Of a stretch of 46,547 nt of DNA, positions 22,962 through 36,700 are shown one piece after another. Made by a program: the position numbers and the translations under genes. This DNA is from Saccoglossus kowalevskii (taxonomy: Eukaryota > Hemichordata > Enteropneusta > Harrimaniidae). Every line of letters begins with the position of its first letter. The stretch's first letter is position 1. The stretch is from contig NW_003128864.1 in assembly GCF_000003605.2 (NCBI RefSeq), forward strand, positions 544,105 through 590,651. The letters are read 5' to 3'. The notes below the pieces were generated by a model. That model saw only the letters and a list, made by a program, of their open reading frames with translations. It searched no databases and was not told the DNA's origin.

Positions 22962-25900
22962 CTGAAAGAGAGCAGAAAACAATTACAATGTAAATACCTA
23001 GAACATCAGCAATACTATCCTATTTGGAGGTTATTTGAAGGTAATGCTGGATATAATATGTATTATTATACATCTGTCACCAGAACGAATTCCAAATAAG
23101 AAATGATTACACGCGTAAGCGTCCTCTAATAATAAAAACAAACATGGCTGCCACCAGAATTTGACCAGACTCCAAACAAAGAAGTTCGATACTCTCACTG
23201 TACTGTCTTTGTGCACATTTTGAGGTATCCTCGTTATAACCTCATAGTATTGATAAGAGCAGTGTTCATATTTTTATGTGTATGTAAGTGAGAAAACAAA
23301 TATCAATATTGCTTCTATGCAACACCACACTGTATCTCTGGCATTACTCGTGAATAACCTCTTTATCTGTAATGGCATGAAATTTGCCTATCACCAACCA
23401 TGTCAGGCTTTGTTGGAAAAAAGATGAGCATGACAGGTAGCAGCCCGAACCTATGAGAGCAGCTGAGAGCACAAATAATGTGAGGGATTACTGTCAAACA
23501 TCAAATTATGTTAACAACTAGGGAATTTTCTTATTTCTAACAATGTACTGAGTAAATTTGAATCTGGTAAGGCTCTGGATTTGGAGTTGCACTTTGTGAG
23601 CCATTGTTATTTTTTTGATCAAATCAAGATTTAGTACCTGCAAAGTGTTTTCACCGATCTTCAACTTTGTGACCCGGTATTTCTGGCTCTTTATAATGGA
23701 ATGCAATTATTACAGTTTAAAGATATAATATACTACAACATTTCTGATCATTTTTTTTTCAAGATTTCAGTGTTCATCAAAAACGCTGAAACGATTGTTA
23801 CCAAAAACTAATCAGGTCTGTGAATAGTCATTAAGCATCTATGTACCAAGTTTTATTGAAATGTAATGATTAGTACTTGATATATTTGTAGAAAATTCGA
23901 AAATTGACTAATTATTATGCAAATTAGGTGATTAATATGCATGGGGATTCCTACCCAGAACTAATCAGGTGTGCGCATTGTCCCAGAGCATCTATGTATC
24001 AAGTTTCATCAAAATCAAATGAGTGGTTCTTTAGATATCAATGGAACAGTTATGGTACAGCTAACAATCAGCTGATTATCATGCAAATTAGGTGATTAAT
24101 AAGCACAGCTTTTAACCAAAGACAATTAAGCTAAGACAGCACTTACAAGACTTCCTATTCATCTGTCTAGCTCGCTTTCTTTCCCTAGGAGTATGTCTAT
24201 TAGCAGGTGCTGTAGCTGACTTTACTAATAATTCCATCATTTCATCATTAGTATCATCCATCAGCAACTCATCTGGCCCATGGTGACGTCCTAACACCAA
24301 CAAGAAATAAGTTAATCAATTATGGCAGAATCCTTCTCAAATCACAGTAATTGTGATTGTCCAAATACAGACATACTAATTGAATTTCAAATTAATTAAT
24401 ATGAACTTACCCTGAGGTTTCCTTCGGTTCTCCAGAATTTTATCACCAGGTGCTGTACCACTTTTTGTCAGTAATGATTTAAGTTTATCATCGTCATCCT
24501 TTGCTTTTTGTATTTTGTTGAAATTTTTAGTCTGTGAAAAGAATCATTAAAAAGTATGTTAATGCGGATGCATTAATAATAAATATTAATGAGCAGGAAC
24601 CCCCCCCCCCCCGCAGTTTTTAGTGACTGTTAACAAAGTGCCAAATAATTATTTACACTCATGTTACAGACATGCATTTTTATTCAACATCATTCGTTAG
24701 AATTAAAATGTCCATCAGTCAGCCATTTTGACTCAAATCTGGGGAGGTGGACAGATGTTTAGTTGACAATATTTTCAATGATATATGGCCATGCATGACC
24801 AAGATCTAGTTCCGGAATGGCATAAATGCTTGATTTTGATGAATGTTTAGCAATAAAATTTGGCCATCTTGAATTGCATCATGAAACGAATACATGTACA
24901 CATGTGTGATATGATGTGTGATATTTGAATGAAATCGGCTCAGGCATGTTTAAGACACAGGTGCAGAAGGACGGATACACATATGCCTGAAGGTGAAATT
25001 ATAAGACTTTGTTTTCGGTCTATGTTCAAACAGGAACTAACAGCCACTATGTTACCAGATATTGGTGTTAAGGAGATTTCATCATTAACTATTTAAGAAG
25101 TTATAAATGTTCAGAAATGAGTAAATACTTCAGGATATCAGACTCACATCTGTTATGAGTTTTCCCCTCGTCTTGTTTCTTTCTCTTTGGTTGGCCTTCT
25201 TCTTCTGCATCTCTTTAACTCTCTCCCGTGTTGTTCTATACTCGAGGGCAAATTCACTGATAATCTTGCAGAATTCATTGATTTTATAATCTTTTGCTGA
25301 ATCCCGTGAAATTCCAAGGAAAAGCAGTAATCTGTTAAACCTGCAGTGGTGAAGTTAGACATATGTGAGCCCTTTGTTGTAAAGGTTTCATGAATCTTGG
25401 CACAAAATGTTTGTAGACAACATGATTTAAAGGCCATGACAAATGGTGGCTTTAATACTATGATATTTTGAAATACCTTGAAATTTATTATCATTATGAT
25501 TCTTAATAATATATTACAAGATAGAATTGCAGATTTCAGTTAAACCAACCTGTTGATAACCCTTCTGTGAACAGTTTTTAATACTATTATCCTTTCAGCA
25601 CAATCTGCCAAAAAATCTTGTAGCCTGAAAATCAGATGAAAAATTAGAATTATATTAATGAATATGCATCACAATATCATAACTTTGATTTTAAGGTTGA
25701 TTTTAAGTAGTGATAACTACACCAGAAACCATGCGTTGATTTGACTATGCCTTTAAACAGGATTTGGAAAAGATGGATCTTAAATATACCAGTAAAAATT
25801 CAAATCACTTACTTGAATCTTAGCTCTGAATGACTGTCATGTTTGACTATTGCTTTTAAATGATCCCATGATTCCTTGCATCGTTTTTCCATATTACTCA

Positions 25901-28900
25901 GATCATGAGCGACCTCATCAAAATCAACCTGGAATTATAGCACATAATAAGAAATTCATAAAATTATGCAAGCATAACCATGAGCAAAATCAATCCTAAC
26001 CCCTAATTAGGATATAGACTGTTGTTCTACTTGGAGGATACGATAAATTTGGTGTTCAATTTCAGATGTCATATGAGTATAATAGTTTTTATTAAGAATC
26101 AAAGAAATGCGGGGCCTTACCTTACTGCACCTCGTGATCGGGCCAATTTCTGAGTACAGATCACTGGTGTCTGGAAATGTCTCCATGACTGTGTTGCATA
26201 GATGATAGAGTAATGTTTGTTTTCTGACTGTATCTTTGACTTCTGGGACTTTGGCAAGATATTCCAACTGAAAACCCTTGGACTGCAACAATAAAACAGC
26301 AGAATTAAAGGTTTTGATTAAATCAAATGCATCTCATTTGTACATAGGTAGAAATCTCTTACTACCTGAGTAACTTACCTGCGAGTCATTCAGAAAGTTA
26401 CCAATAGTAAGCAATGTTGCCAGAATTTGCTTAAAAGTTTTATTGACTTTTAACTCTTCCATACCCTTCTTGAGGTCCATCAATGGCTCAGCCACCTCCT
26501 ACAAATACAGCAATAAAGAACAATTCTTATTTTGATTCTCAGCAGCAGGTTTTGTCCAGTCATTTACACCGTGTCACTTGCAATAATAAATGAAGATACA
26601 GTCAAATTATTGTAGAGTAGTACTCATTGGGATAAGAACAGAATACAGAAAAAAAGAATACATACCTGCTCCATGGACTCGTATTCTAATTTGAATAACC
26701 AGAGATTCAGTCTTGCACTAAGTTCACTAATAGATGCTAGTGTGAGCAAGAACTGTTCTGCCGTTCCCAGCGGCACTTCTGGATTGGTTAACACAGCCTC
26801 TTTTATCTTTGTCTTTTCTTCCTCGGTGGGCAGCATTGTTAAAACTTTCTAAAAAGGGAAGAAATAAAGAGTTCAAGCGTTGTATTTTAAATTGATCACA
26901 TAAATTTCTGACAATCAATTTTAAGAATTTGTAAACTACCAAAACATCAGGAAATGTTATATTTAAAAACATATTCCGTCTTGTTTTAACAAGAAGGGTG
27001 CAGCCACAGTCAGGTGGCGCACACGTGATAATAAAAAAAAAAAAATACAATATTTACTATATGGGGGCCGCCATCTTGAATGCAGGATAAAACTAAATAA
27101 GAGACAAGTTGTGAAATGCGTTTTCCAGATTCCTACAAATCTGGGAAAAAATACGATCCGTTGGGATTATATTAAGCCAACCGATAACAAAATTCGGCCG
27201 GATTCAGCGTTTTTGGGTGGAAAAATCCCTTGCATACAAACACCTAATTACACGAAGAACATAGAACATTTTCCTGGGGTATTTGAAACCGAAATTGTCA
27301 TTGATTGGCTGCTGAGCTGGAATGAAATTTTTTGGTAAATACTGTGGAATACTTTATTTTTGCTGGAATTAATTTTCGCTGAAAAGGCTTTTTGGGCGTT
27401 TTGTATGGAATTTATTTTCACTGATTTTTGATGAGTTTAATGTGAAATATAGAAAAAAGTATAATCGCTGGATTTTATTTTCACAGAAACATCCCTTCAG
27501 CGAAAATGGCGAAAATAAATTCCAAGCGAAAATAAAGTATTCTACAGTATAGTACATGTAAATATCGTATTTATTTTATTATTACGTGTGCGCCAGCTGA
27601 CTGTGGGTGCGGCCCACCCTACTACACAATGCACACAACAAAAATATGACAGATTGATTTAACTGACCTCAATGGCTTCTCTGTTCATTGCCATACTATC
27701 CATTGACAGTATAGCAGCTTTGATTGTCCTGATGTTCGGCAACACTGTCATACCAATGTTGATAGCATTAGAACGTTTGGTATCCAAGCATGTTATCTCC
27801 TTCTTCTGATTAGTTTCTTCTTTTTTCTGTATTTAAGTAAAACAACATACATGTTATCCAGCAGTGAAATGATTTTGTTCAGCACTCTATTGATCTGATT
27901 TTAAGACTCTGAGAAGGATTGCAAACATGTTTGCGGTTATAGGATTGAGTACAAACAAAATAAACATAGTTGCTGAGATGCTAAGATCTATCACAACTTT
28001 ATTATTTGCATCATGGCTTCTCACACTGATGCATTCAAAAAATAAATGTGTTAAATACCTTCAATGTTATATCCTTTGTTCTTGATTCAAACAAATGTTC
28101 TAACTTTGTAGTGTCTAACTCTACTGTTTCTAGCTGACCCCAAATAGTGTTCTCATCTTTCTTAACCTGAATTGCAGGTGTTGGTCGAACTTCCTTCCAA
28201 AACAATCGAACAGTCTTTTTTGATTTTCTAGAAAGGGTCCCCCCTGTAGATTGATTTGGTGGTGGTGGTGGAGGAGGAGGAGGAATTCTCCCATCACCAG
28301 TAGTAAGTCCCAAAAATGGTGGTGGAGGTGGTGGTGGTGGGGGAGCTCCACCAAAGAAAGGTGGTGGCGGGGGTGGTGGTGGCGGTGCACCACAGAGTGT
28401 TCCATTATGAACTGGGATAATCTCTTGAAGTACATCTTCCTCATCAGAGTCACCAAGATCTGTGAAGTCCATATTTTTTATTTTTAGTTCCCTTTCAGTT
28501 GCTGCCATCAGTTCATCCCAGCGTTCATCGGCTTCCCTTTTAGGAGCTTCCACTTTACTTTGCCCTTTGTCAGTGCCCTGCTGAGAAGGACCAGAACCAG
28601 CACCGTGAAGTCCTTCCAGGGCTTGTCCGATGAAACCAGTCACATCTCCACTTGGACCAACAGGCCCTTTACCACTGGAATCATCAGTGCTACTTTGCAG
28701 CCGTTCATGGGCTGAATGCACTGCTCCAGCATTGTCTAAATCAACTGATCCTATGACATCCATTATATCCATATCTGATTGGAAAGTTTGTGATATCCTT
28801 CGAGTTGGAAGAGGTTTATCCATTTTATCCGATCTCTCTTCTTCTGTGTTTTTGGGCTTTGCCATCATTTGAAGCATCCAACGTTTGTTGTTCGATAAAG

Positions 28901-31900
28901 GCATATCTGATGAGTCTTTCCGCCTGTCCTGATCTCTTTCATCCATAACCTTCGCCATTCCTTCTTCTGACTCTTTCTGAGGATCCAACAATTGTGCCTC
29001 CAAATCTGATTCAGCTATTGGTCGACGCCTTGGATCCTTACTTGAAATTTTTGTAAATACTGCAAAATTACAAAGATAATTATTAATCACATCTCCTTCC
29101 CAGATGCTCTTAAGAACTGACCACACAAAATGACAATGTTTGTCACGTAACATAAAATAGACTTGCATGGCTTGAAAGGATTAAAAAGTCATGACAGTAC
29201 AGAATCATAGATTATTGAGTGGCATGATACATGTATTATCATATGATAAAAATGTTTCTAGTGACAACAAGCAACCTTGTGATTGGTAGAGCTCTGCTGT
29301 AATTGACAAGTGCAGAGGGCAGTGGCAGTTACTAGGTGGATAGGAGAAGTGGAATCCCTGACAGTTTAGTAATTGTGGCAATGGTCACTGGAAGGCCATA
29401 TCCCATAAATATTTGTGTAATGTAATGCATTAATATGTATAATTGATCATGTGGGTGTACAGGAACATGAAGTTGTTGTCTCTATTACCAGAATATATAT
29501 TTTTGCACTGTTCAGCATCACCTATATAAAAGCAGCAAACGTTTAAAACCTTGAAATGACCTTGACCTGAACTTTCTGGAAAACACTGGTCCATGCAGTT
29601 CATTTTTCAAGACAATGTGTACTGAGAAAGCCTAGCCTCCAACTAATACAGTTGTCTATATATAACGTATGGGAAAGTGAAAAAATAAAAAAAATACATG
29701 TAGTAAAAAAACCCAGAAAAAATGGAGATGTCTTCACCAAATGAACAAACTTAAGAGAGGACCAGTCCATGTGTGTACATTATAAATTTCAAAGCAATGT
29801 GGCAGGCGGTTTCAGAGAAAAAATCAAAAAAGCAAAACAAATGCACTAAAAACACTAGACACTTGCATATAATGCCATGAAAACAATAAGTCTGAGTGTA
29901 ATCCATGTCAACAACATTCATGCTAAATTACAAAGCAATCTGACAAGCGGTTGTGAAAAATATCATTTTAAACCATAAATGACAAAAGTATTCCCATATA
30001 GAGGTTTACATGTGATGTCATGATATGAACAAATCTGACAGAGGACCATCTCGGGTAGGTGTGGTATGAATAGCAAGGCAATCCTAGCTGATGGTTTTGG
30101 AGAAGAAGTTGTTTGAACGATAAAAGTTGACTGATGAAGTACAACGTTCGATAGACTAACAACGACAGGTGTGGTCAACCCATGAGCTCTGCTCGGTCAT
30201 CTTCGATAATATGTATGACGACAATGTGTCATTCATACAACACAAGTGGAACAAAATAAGCATCACGAGTTTATCTTTACCTGGTGCACTACTTTCTGAA
30301 CTCTCTGTTGAGGCAGTGGAAGCTGATGATATCATAGATGGTGTTGGTGATTTGTTTTCATCCCTGGAACTACTATTGGATGAAAAGCTTGACACTGAGC
30401 AGTTATCCCTCTCTTTGACATCCTCATTCATCTTCTCTTTCTCAGATGAAAGATTCACCTGACTCCTGTTCTTTGGCTTTGAAGCAGTGAGTTCTGTGAA
30501 TAGACACAAAAATATGCATGAGTTCACCACCATCTACATCGATGTTAATAATTGTGTTAGTATAGTCAGCTGTGAATAAAAAAGGTGAACAGATTGTGAT
30601 GAAAAGAGAAGTGGAAGACACACACTTACTCTTCGTGGATACAAGCTCTGTTAGAATATCAGAGAGCTCATCTTGCTCTAGCACTTCTGAAGAGTAAACA
30701 CAGCACACCAGAAATAAGATGGAACACAGAAGAAGTATTAGACAAGAAGAAGAAACAGGGTGACAGAAGAGTTAAGAGGAAGCAAGCACCATGATGTAAA
30801 TTTAGAAACTTTATCCCAGACAGTCAATTTGGCTGCAAAAAAGGGTCACACATGCATCATTTTGCACTGCATCTATGCTAGAATATTAGGAATGGTTAAT
30901 GGTGTAGTAAAAGCTGTAGTAAAATGTAAAGAATTCCAGATAATCTGTTTAGATATATGGAGAATATTAGATGAAAAGTTGTTAGTACTGATTGTTCACT
31001 TTCTAGCAATAAGAATGCTTGAAGATAACTGCATCAAGTCATTACCCACACAATCCTAAATGATTTATACTAACAAACAGTTATGACAAGGGTATTTTTT
31101 TCAGTCACAAATATTTTGAATTTTGATGTAGAACTGATCATTAAGAACTGTGGATAATGTAATTGAGCCATGTCATGCTGGAAAAAAGTATATAATCAGT
31201 AGATGCGATTATGGTGATGTACTGTATATTCTGTGAAACGACAATGAACAAGTTATTATTGTATCATCAACTCAAGTTTAATATGTAATGCTAATCTAGA
31301 GCAGCATGCCTATCATATTGAACTAGGTATTCCTATCTATATCTGATTGGCATACACATACACAAGCATTATGCATACAAAAACACACCATACCTACCTT
31401 CCAACTCTGCTTCAGAATCACTGTCTTCTTCATCCATAAACTCTGTGGCCACAAAACATTCACACACACACACACAAAGAGAACAGAGGTGAGTCAGTTA
31501 TACAATACCTTTGCTTAAAGAAGCTCGTCATGCTGTTAGTTATCTCGAATAGAACAAGGTCTTATTATACCTCTAGCGACAATTCAAGGCTAAATTCAAT
31601 GCACATGAGTATAACATATTCTAATTTGGTAGTACATGTAATGTTAACTTTGTTAACTTGAGAATCTCCACCAGTGGTGGTCTTTCATATATTGCAAGTA
31701 GCGAGAGTCAAGTCATTGACTGAAGCTATGAACCATTATCATAGGGAAAAATCTTCAAAGGCGAAGACAAGATGCAAATAAAGAGAAGTAGTAAATGATG
31801 CAGGTAAGACTAATAAACAAAGATATTAAGCAAATAACTATTATATGATAGTTCTTTGGGGGGTTAGGTTATTAGGAGGCCAGTGTTGAATATGAGATGA

Positions 31901-33740
31901 TTATTCCATAAAATGCAAAAAGTTTTATCATAGGCATGTGGACATAGACATACTTGTTCCTACAAGCCCACTGGCATTAAGTACAGCAAGCAGTAAAGCC
32001 AGTAAATTAGGTACAAGTCTGGCATTACACTAAGCATGTAGCATGAATTAACTGCTACTGAACAAGCATCAGTTAGAGATGCCTAGAACAAAAACCTGTG
32101 TACCTTTGTACAGATATAGTAAAGTCTTAAGAGTTGGTGTAGGAAGTTTCAATAACTCTGGGTCTAATAGAGGAGATACAAAGGATAGGAAGAAAAGAAC
32201 ACACAAAACACGAGTGAACACTAGGAGCAGCTACAGGGACATTAATCAGAAACAACTGTTTGATTCAAAGCAATAAACTTTGAACAGTTATCAAATTTCA
32301 GTAACATGGTAAGTCTCAATGAATGTATAAACGATGTTCATGCAGGTCCATTGTTACCTTGTAGCAGCATAGCAGGAGTATCAGGAAGCAGTTGTGTATT
32401 AGATGGAAGTAGAGCAGTAACTGCTTGAGGTGCTTCAACTTGTCTTGACTTATCTCCAGTTGCATTAGGAGTTTCACGTGGGCCAAGAACCAAGATTTCT
32501 GGCATAACCACTGGAGAAGGAGCTTCTTGTGGGGTTATTCCAGATGCGCTGTTTGTAAGATGTTGATTTAAAGTAGTTCCAGACTGCTGGTTTGCTCGAT
32601 GAAGTTGCATTAGACTCGCCAAAACTTCAGGAGAAGGAAGATTTGCCAGGACTTCTGGTGGTGGAAGATTTGCCAAAACCTCTGGTGAAGGAAGGTTAGC
32701 CAAAATTTCAGCAGATGGTAAATTAGCCAGAACTTCAGGGGATAGTTTAGCTAACACCTCTGGAGTGAGATTAGCAAGAATCTCTGGTGGTGGCAGTTTG
32801 GCCAAAATTTCAGGAGATGGTAGATTTGACAAAATATCAAGTGATGGCAATTTAGATAAAACTTCTGCTGAAGGCAATTTCGATAAGACTTCTGCAGATG
32901 GCAAGTTAGCCAAGACATCTGCTGATGGCAAGTTAGCCAAGACATCTGCTGATGGCAAGTTAGCCAAGACATCTGCTGATGGCAAGTTAGCCAAGACATC
33001 TGCTGATGGCAAGTTAGCCAAGACTTCTGCTGATGGCAAGTTAGCCAAGACTTCTGCTGATGGCAAGTTGGCCAAGACATCTGCTGATGGCAAGTTAGCC
33101 AAGACTTCTGCTGATGGTAAGTTGGCCAAGACTTCTGCTAATGGCAATTCAGTTGATACTTCAGACGATTTCAATGGTGACAATTTCTCCAATGGTTTAA
33201 TCTTTGCAAGTGCTTCTGGAGATAGCAGTCGAGCTAAAATTTCAAGTGGTATCTTATTTTTGATTTGTGGAGGAAGTTTTGCAATAAGTTGAGGTGGAAG
33301 TGATGAGATCAGATCAATAGGAATCTGTAGATTAGGCTTAGAATCATTTTCACCAGGTTGCTCAGTACCACTTGGAATAATGACTGAACCCAATTTGTCT
33401 GACATATCTTGTTGCTGCTTCATCTTTTCTTGGTGCAGTAGCTGTAAATCGAAGGAATCCTCTGGCCAGTCAGAAGGGTACTGAGCAGCATCAGGAGTCC
33501 ACAAAGACTGTATAACACCTTTGTTTTTAACCATTGCATCATCTTTCACTTTATGAAGAAACAGAATGATAGATTTGAAAAAAAGCAGAAGATATAATGA
33601 AATGGCAGAAGTGATAAAACATGAGTGAGTAAAACCAGACACATAGATATTTGTGTGAGAGTCCTACTTTGAAGAAAAGTATAAACAGGCCAGCAAAACA
33701 ATGTATTGACTGTAATTCATGCAATTCACACAAACACAAA

Positions 33741-33781
<41 letters not shown>

Positions 33782-36700
33782 TAAATACATGTCGATATTG
33801 GGGTAATTCATCAGACACAATAATACCCCCCTCTAATATGAATGCAAAAAACACACTAGAATGCATGTTATATACAAGAAGCACAGCAAACAGGGTCAAA
33901 CCATAGTGAATACCTTGTGAAACCATTCTTGCATGTTCCTCTGGAATAGCTGGGAACTCATAGTTCTGTGGCAACAATTCTTTGTTGGGGGGAAAAACAA
34001 AAATTATATTGAGAGGAGATTGGGACTACTTGTACATGAAACTAATTCACAAAAAAAGTCCTGAACATGCAGAGGGGAACACAGAGAAGATATAGAGACA
34101 GTCAAGAAAGAAGGACAAAAAAAGAAATTAAGTTACCCTCTTCAGCACAAGTGATTTCAGTAATGTTATCATCAAGACCAAGATCAAGATAAAGGTCTTC
34201 TAATATGAACACAGGAAAGAAACACAGCAAACACAGCACATGGAAAACACAGGATAGTGGTGGTGTGTGAAAAAAATGGAAAATGGTATGTGAGGTTAAA
34301 TACTAGTTAACATCAATAAAAAAAATGGAGAATATGCAGTCACAGCTCAGAAATTCATGCCTATTAATCTATAGAATAATTAATAAATCACTGAATAAGA
34401 AAAACCTCGAACAGAGAAGGGTAGTGAAAAATATACAATCTTTTAAACTTTGCATGTGGATAAATTTTGAAAATATCAATACTTTACAGTATGCTCAACT
34501 ACCTGATGAATACAGCTGGTGACTGCGTGTGTTCGTTATTACTCAATAGATGAGCTGATGAAAGTGTAAGATTAGCTTGCACACACACACACACAGACAC
34601 AGACACACACATAACGATTCTCCAAAGATAGTTTTACTTCTAACATGCGATGACAGTATCATGCACACAAGATAAACTATGATGGTGAAAACGATGATGT
34701 AGAGAATATTGGATATGATATATGTGTCTTTTTTAAGGAACAATCTAGTTCACTGCTACTGTATTGCGAAAGAAAATAATGAATATGCATCAATAATTGC
34801 ATATATTTTGCTACGCACATCTCTCTATTCATGACAAAATGCAAATTAAAAGATGAGGCATCATGTAAGCTCCCATGATAAAAAAATTTATGATTTTTCC
34901 GTAGCATTATATTACATCACATTTGAGTAGAAAAGTCTGTAAAAAAATATAAACTAATATATAACTCGTTTCCTAGTACAAACATTAACATGGGAACAGA
35001 CCCTCTTTTTTTTAATTTAACGTACTTACTTGCTTAAAAAATGTGAAGAAAGTGTTTTGAATTCTGAGTTTCTGGGAATTTCTGGCTTAAAAAATCAACT
35101 TATCCTCATGAAGAGAAGTCATTCTATTAACAGTTACATTGTAGCAAGATGATGAGATGGAATGTTAGATTGGTTAGTGATTAATCATTCCATGATGTAT
35201 ACTTAGATTCAACATTACACTTTTTTTTACTCACTTGGAATGTTTGCATTGACATCAGTTGTGGGTACATCCTCTGTAAAGTTTGAAAAGATTAACTGTT
35301 ACAAAAATTCGAAGCCTTTGCTCTTACCTTGTGTATGCCATCGAAGCCAAATTTGCTACACTATTCACAGAATACTCAATTTATTAACAGTAAATCGTTA
35401 TGGAACCAGGGAAACATTCTTGTTCCTATCTGTGATTACCAAATCATGATTTTCTGAATAATTTTTGGTGAAGACTATGCATGCAAAACTATTAATGGTC
35501 ATTGTAAGCTGCGAAATTTCACAGAATTTCACACTCAAACAATATTGTAGCACAAAGAAAAGTCATGCCTATCAAATGCAGGTAGAAACTCTGGTCACTT
35601 AATAAACTGTTACTGGTTGTTATTACCCTCCAATTACATCTGATCAATTACCTAATCTTCAAATAACATATGATAAGCAGCCAGTACCTAAGTTAGAGAC
35701 CACATTCGAGAATGACATGCCCTGTTTTATTAACATGCTTCCTAACTGGTTGATCAATCCTATAAGGGGAGAATTTCTCGACTGATACATGAATTTGCAT
35801 ATTAGGTAAATGAAAAGATGTAATTAAAAGTGATGTACACCAGCAACCTTAACGCCGCTACCCTACACCAAGATTGTGCAAGGTCCTGTATGCAGGACAT
35901 CGGGCAAGAAATGCAAATGCTGACAAAAGTGCATCAAGCATCAATTTGTTGAGGAACAAGTTTGTTATGGAACTGAAAAACCATGATACTTGACAAAAAG
36001 TAGTGTTTGAGTCTTAATCACAATCAACAAACACTGCCACTATACTACATGTAAATATAATCTAAGCCAAGATGTATTTATCACATAACTGTATTATGTT
36101 TTGTGTGCTGTTATGCATTTTCTACATTGTGTTGCAGGCATTAACACTAACAATATCTCTTAAGTCCTTGAATTTACCACCCATGCTCTTTTACATGCAG
36201 CGTCATAGTATTTGAGCTGCTCCCCTCACCTTTGGCAGCATCTGTAAAAATTATCTCAGATTCGGTTTCTGACTCCGACTGAGACTCGTAAATGGATTCA
36301 TCCCCACCTATATATTTAAGTGCAGCACACAACACAGAATGATAGACAAAAAGAGACACAGTAGTGCATAAGTGTGTGAAGTATAGTGAAGGAGAAAGTC
36401 AGTCAACAAAATAACATTAACACATGGTAGAGACAAAAATGTTGTGCTGATAATGAACATACTACATTTAAAGCTGTATTAGGTGCACTTATTGATATGC
36501 TTATAGAAGGTTGTGTTTCAGATTCTGACTTATTCAATATTTTTTGAGCTTATTACAGTGCAATAAACTGAAAGCTAGTCAATTTACACATAAAATAATG
36601 TCACAGTGATAGATTTATCACAGTACAGCTTTAGATGATCAAATACAGGCTGGATAATTATGTTTGGGAATACTGTTCAGACAAAAGAAATACATTGCGG

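Noticed and set aside
28251..28487. Trp/Arg-rich plus-strand frame
   Set aside because: Antisense of the FH1 proline codons.
32765..33292. 175-residue plus-strand frame of Lys-Leu-Ala-Lys-Thr-Ser-Ala-Asp-Gly repeats
   Set aside because: Antisense of the in-frame 27-bp minisatellite in FHOD exon c26; a repeat whose length is a multiple of three opens all frames.
33551..33977. Cys-Val and Thr-His repeat frames
   Set aside because: Translated CA microsatellite.
35330..35460. Possible extra FHOD exon upstream of a GTAAGA donor at about 35334
   Set aside because: No acceptor gives an open, three-divisible phase-1 exon; the candidate frames hit stops.
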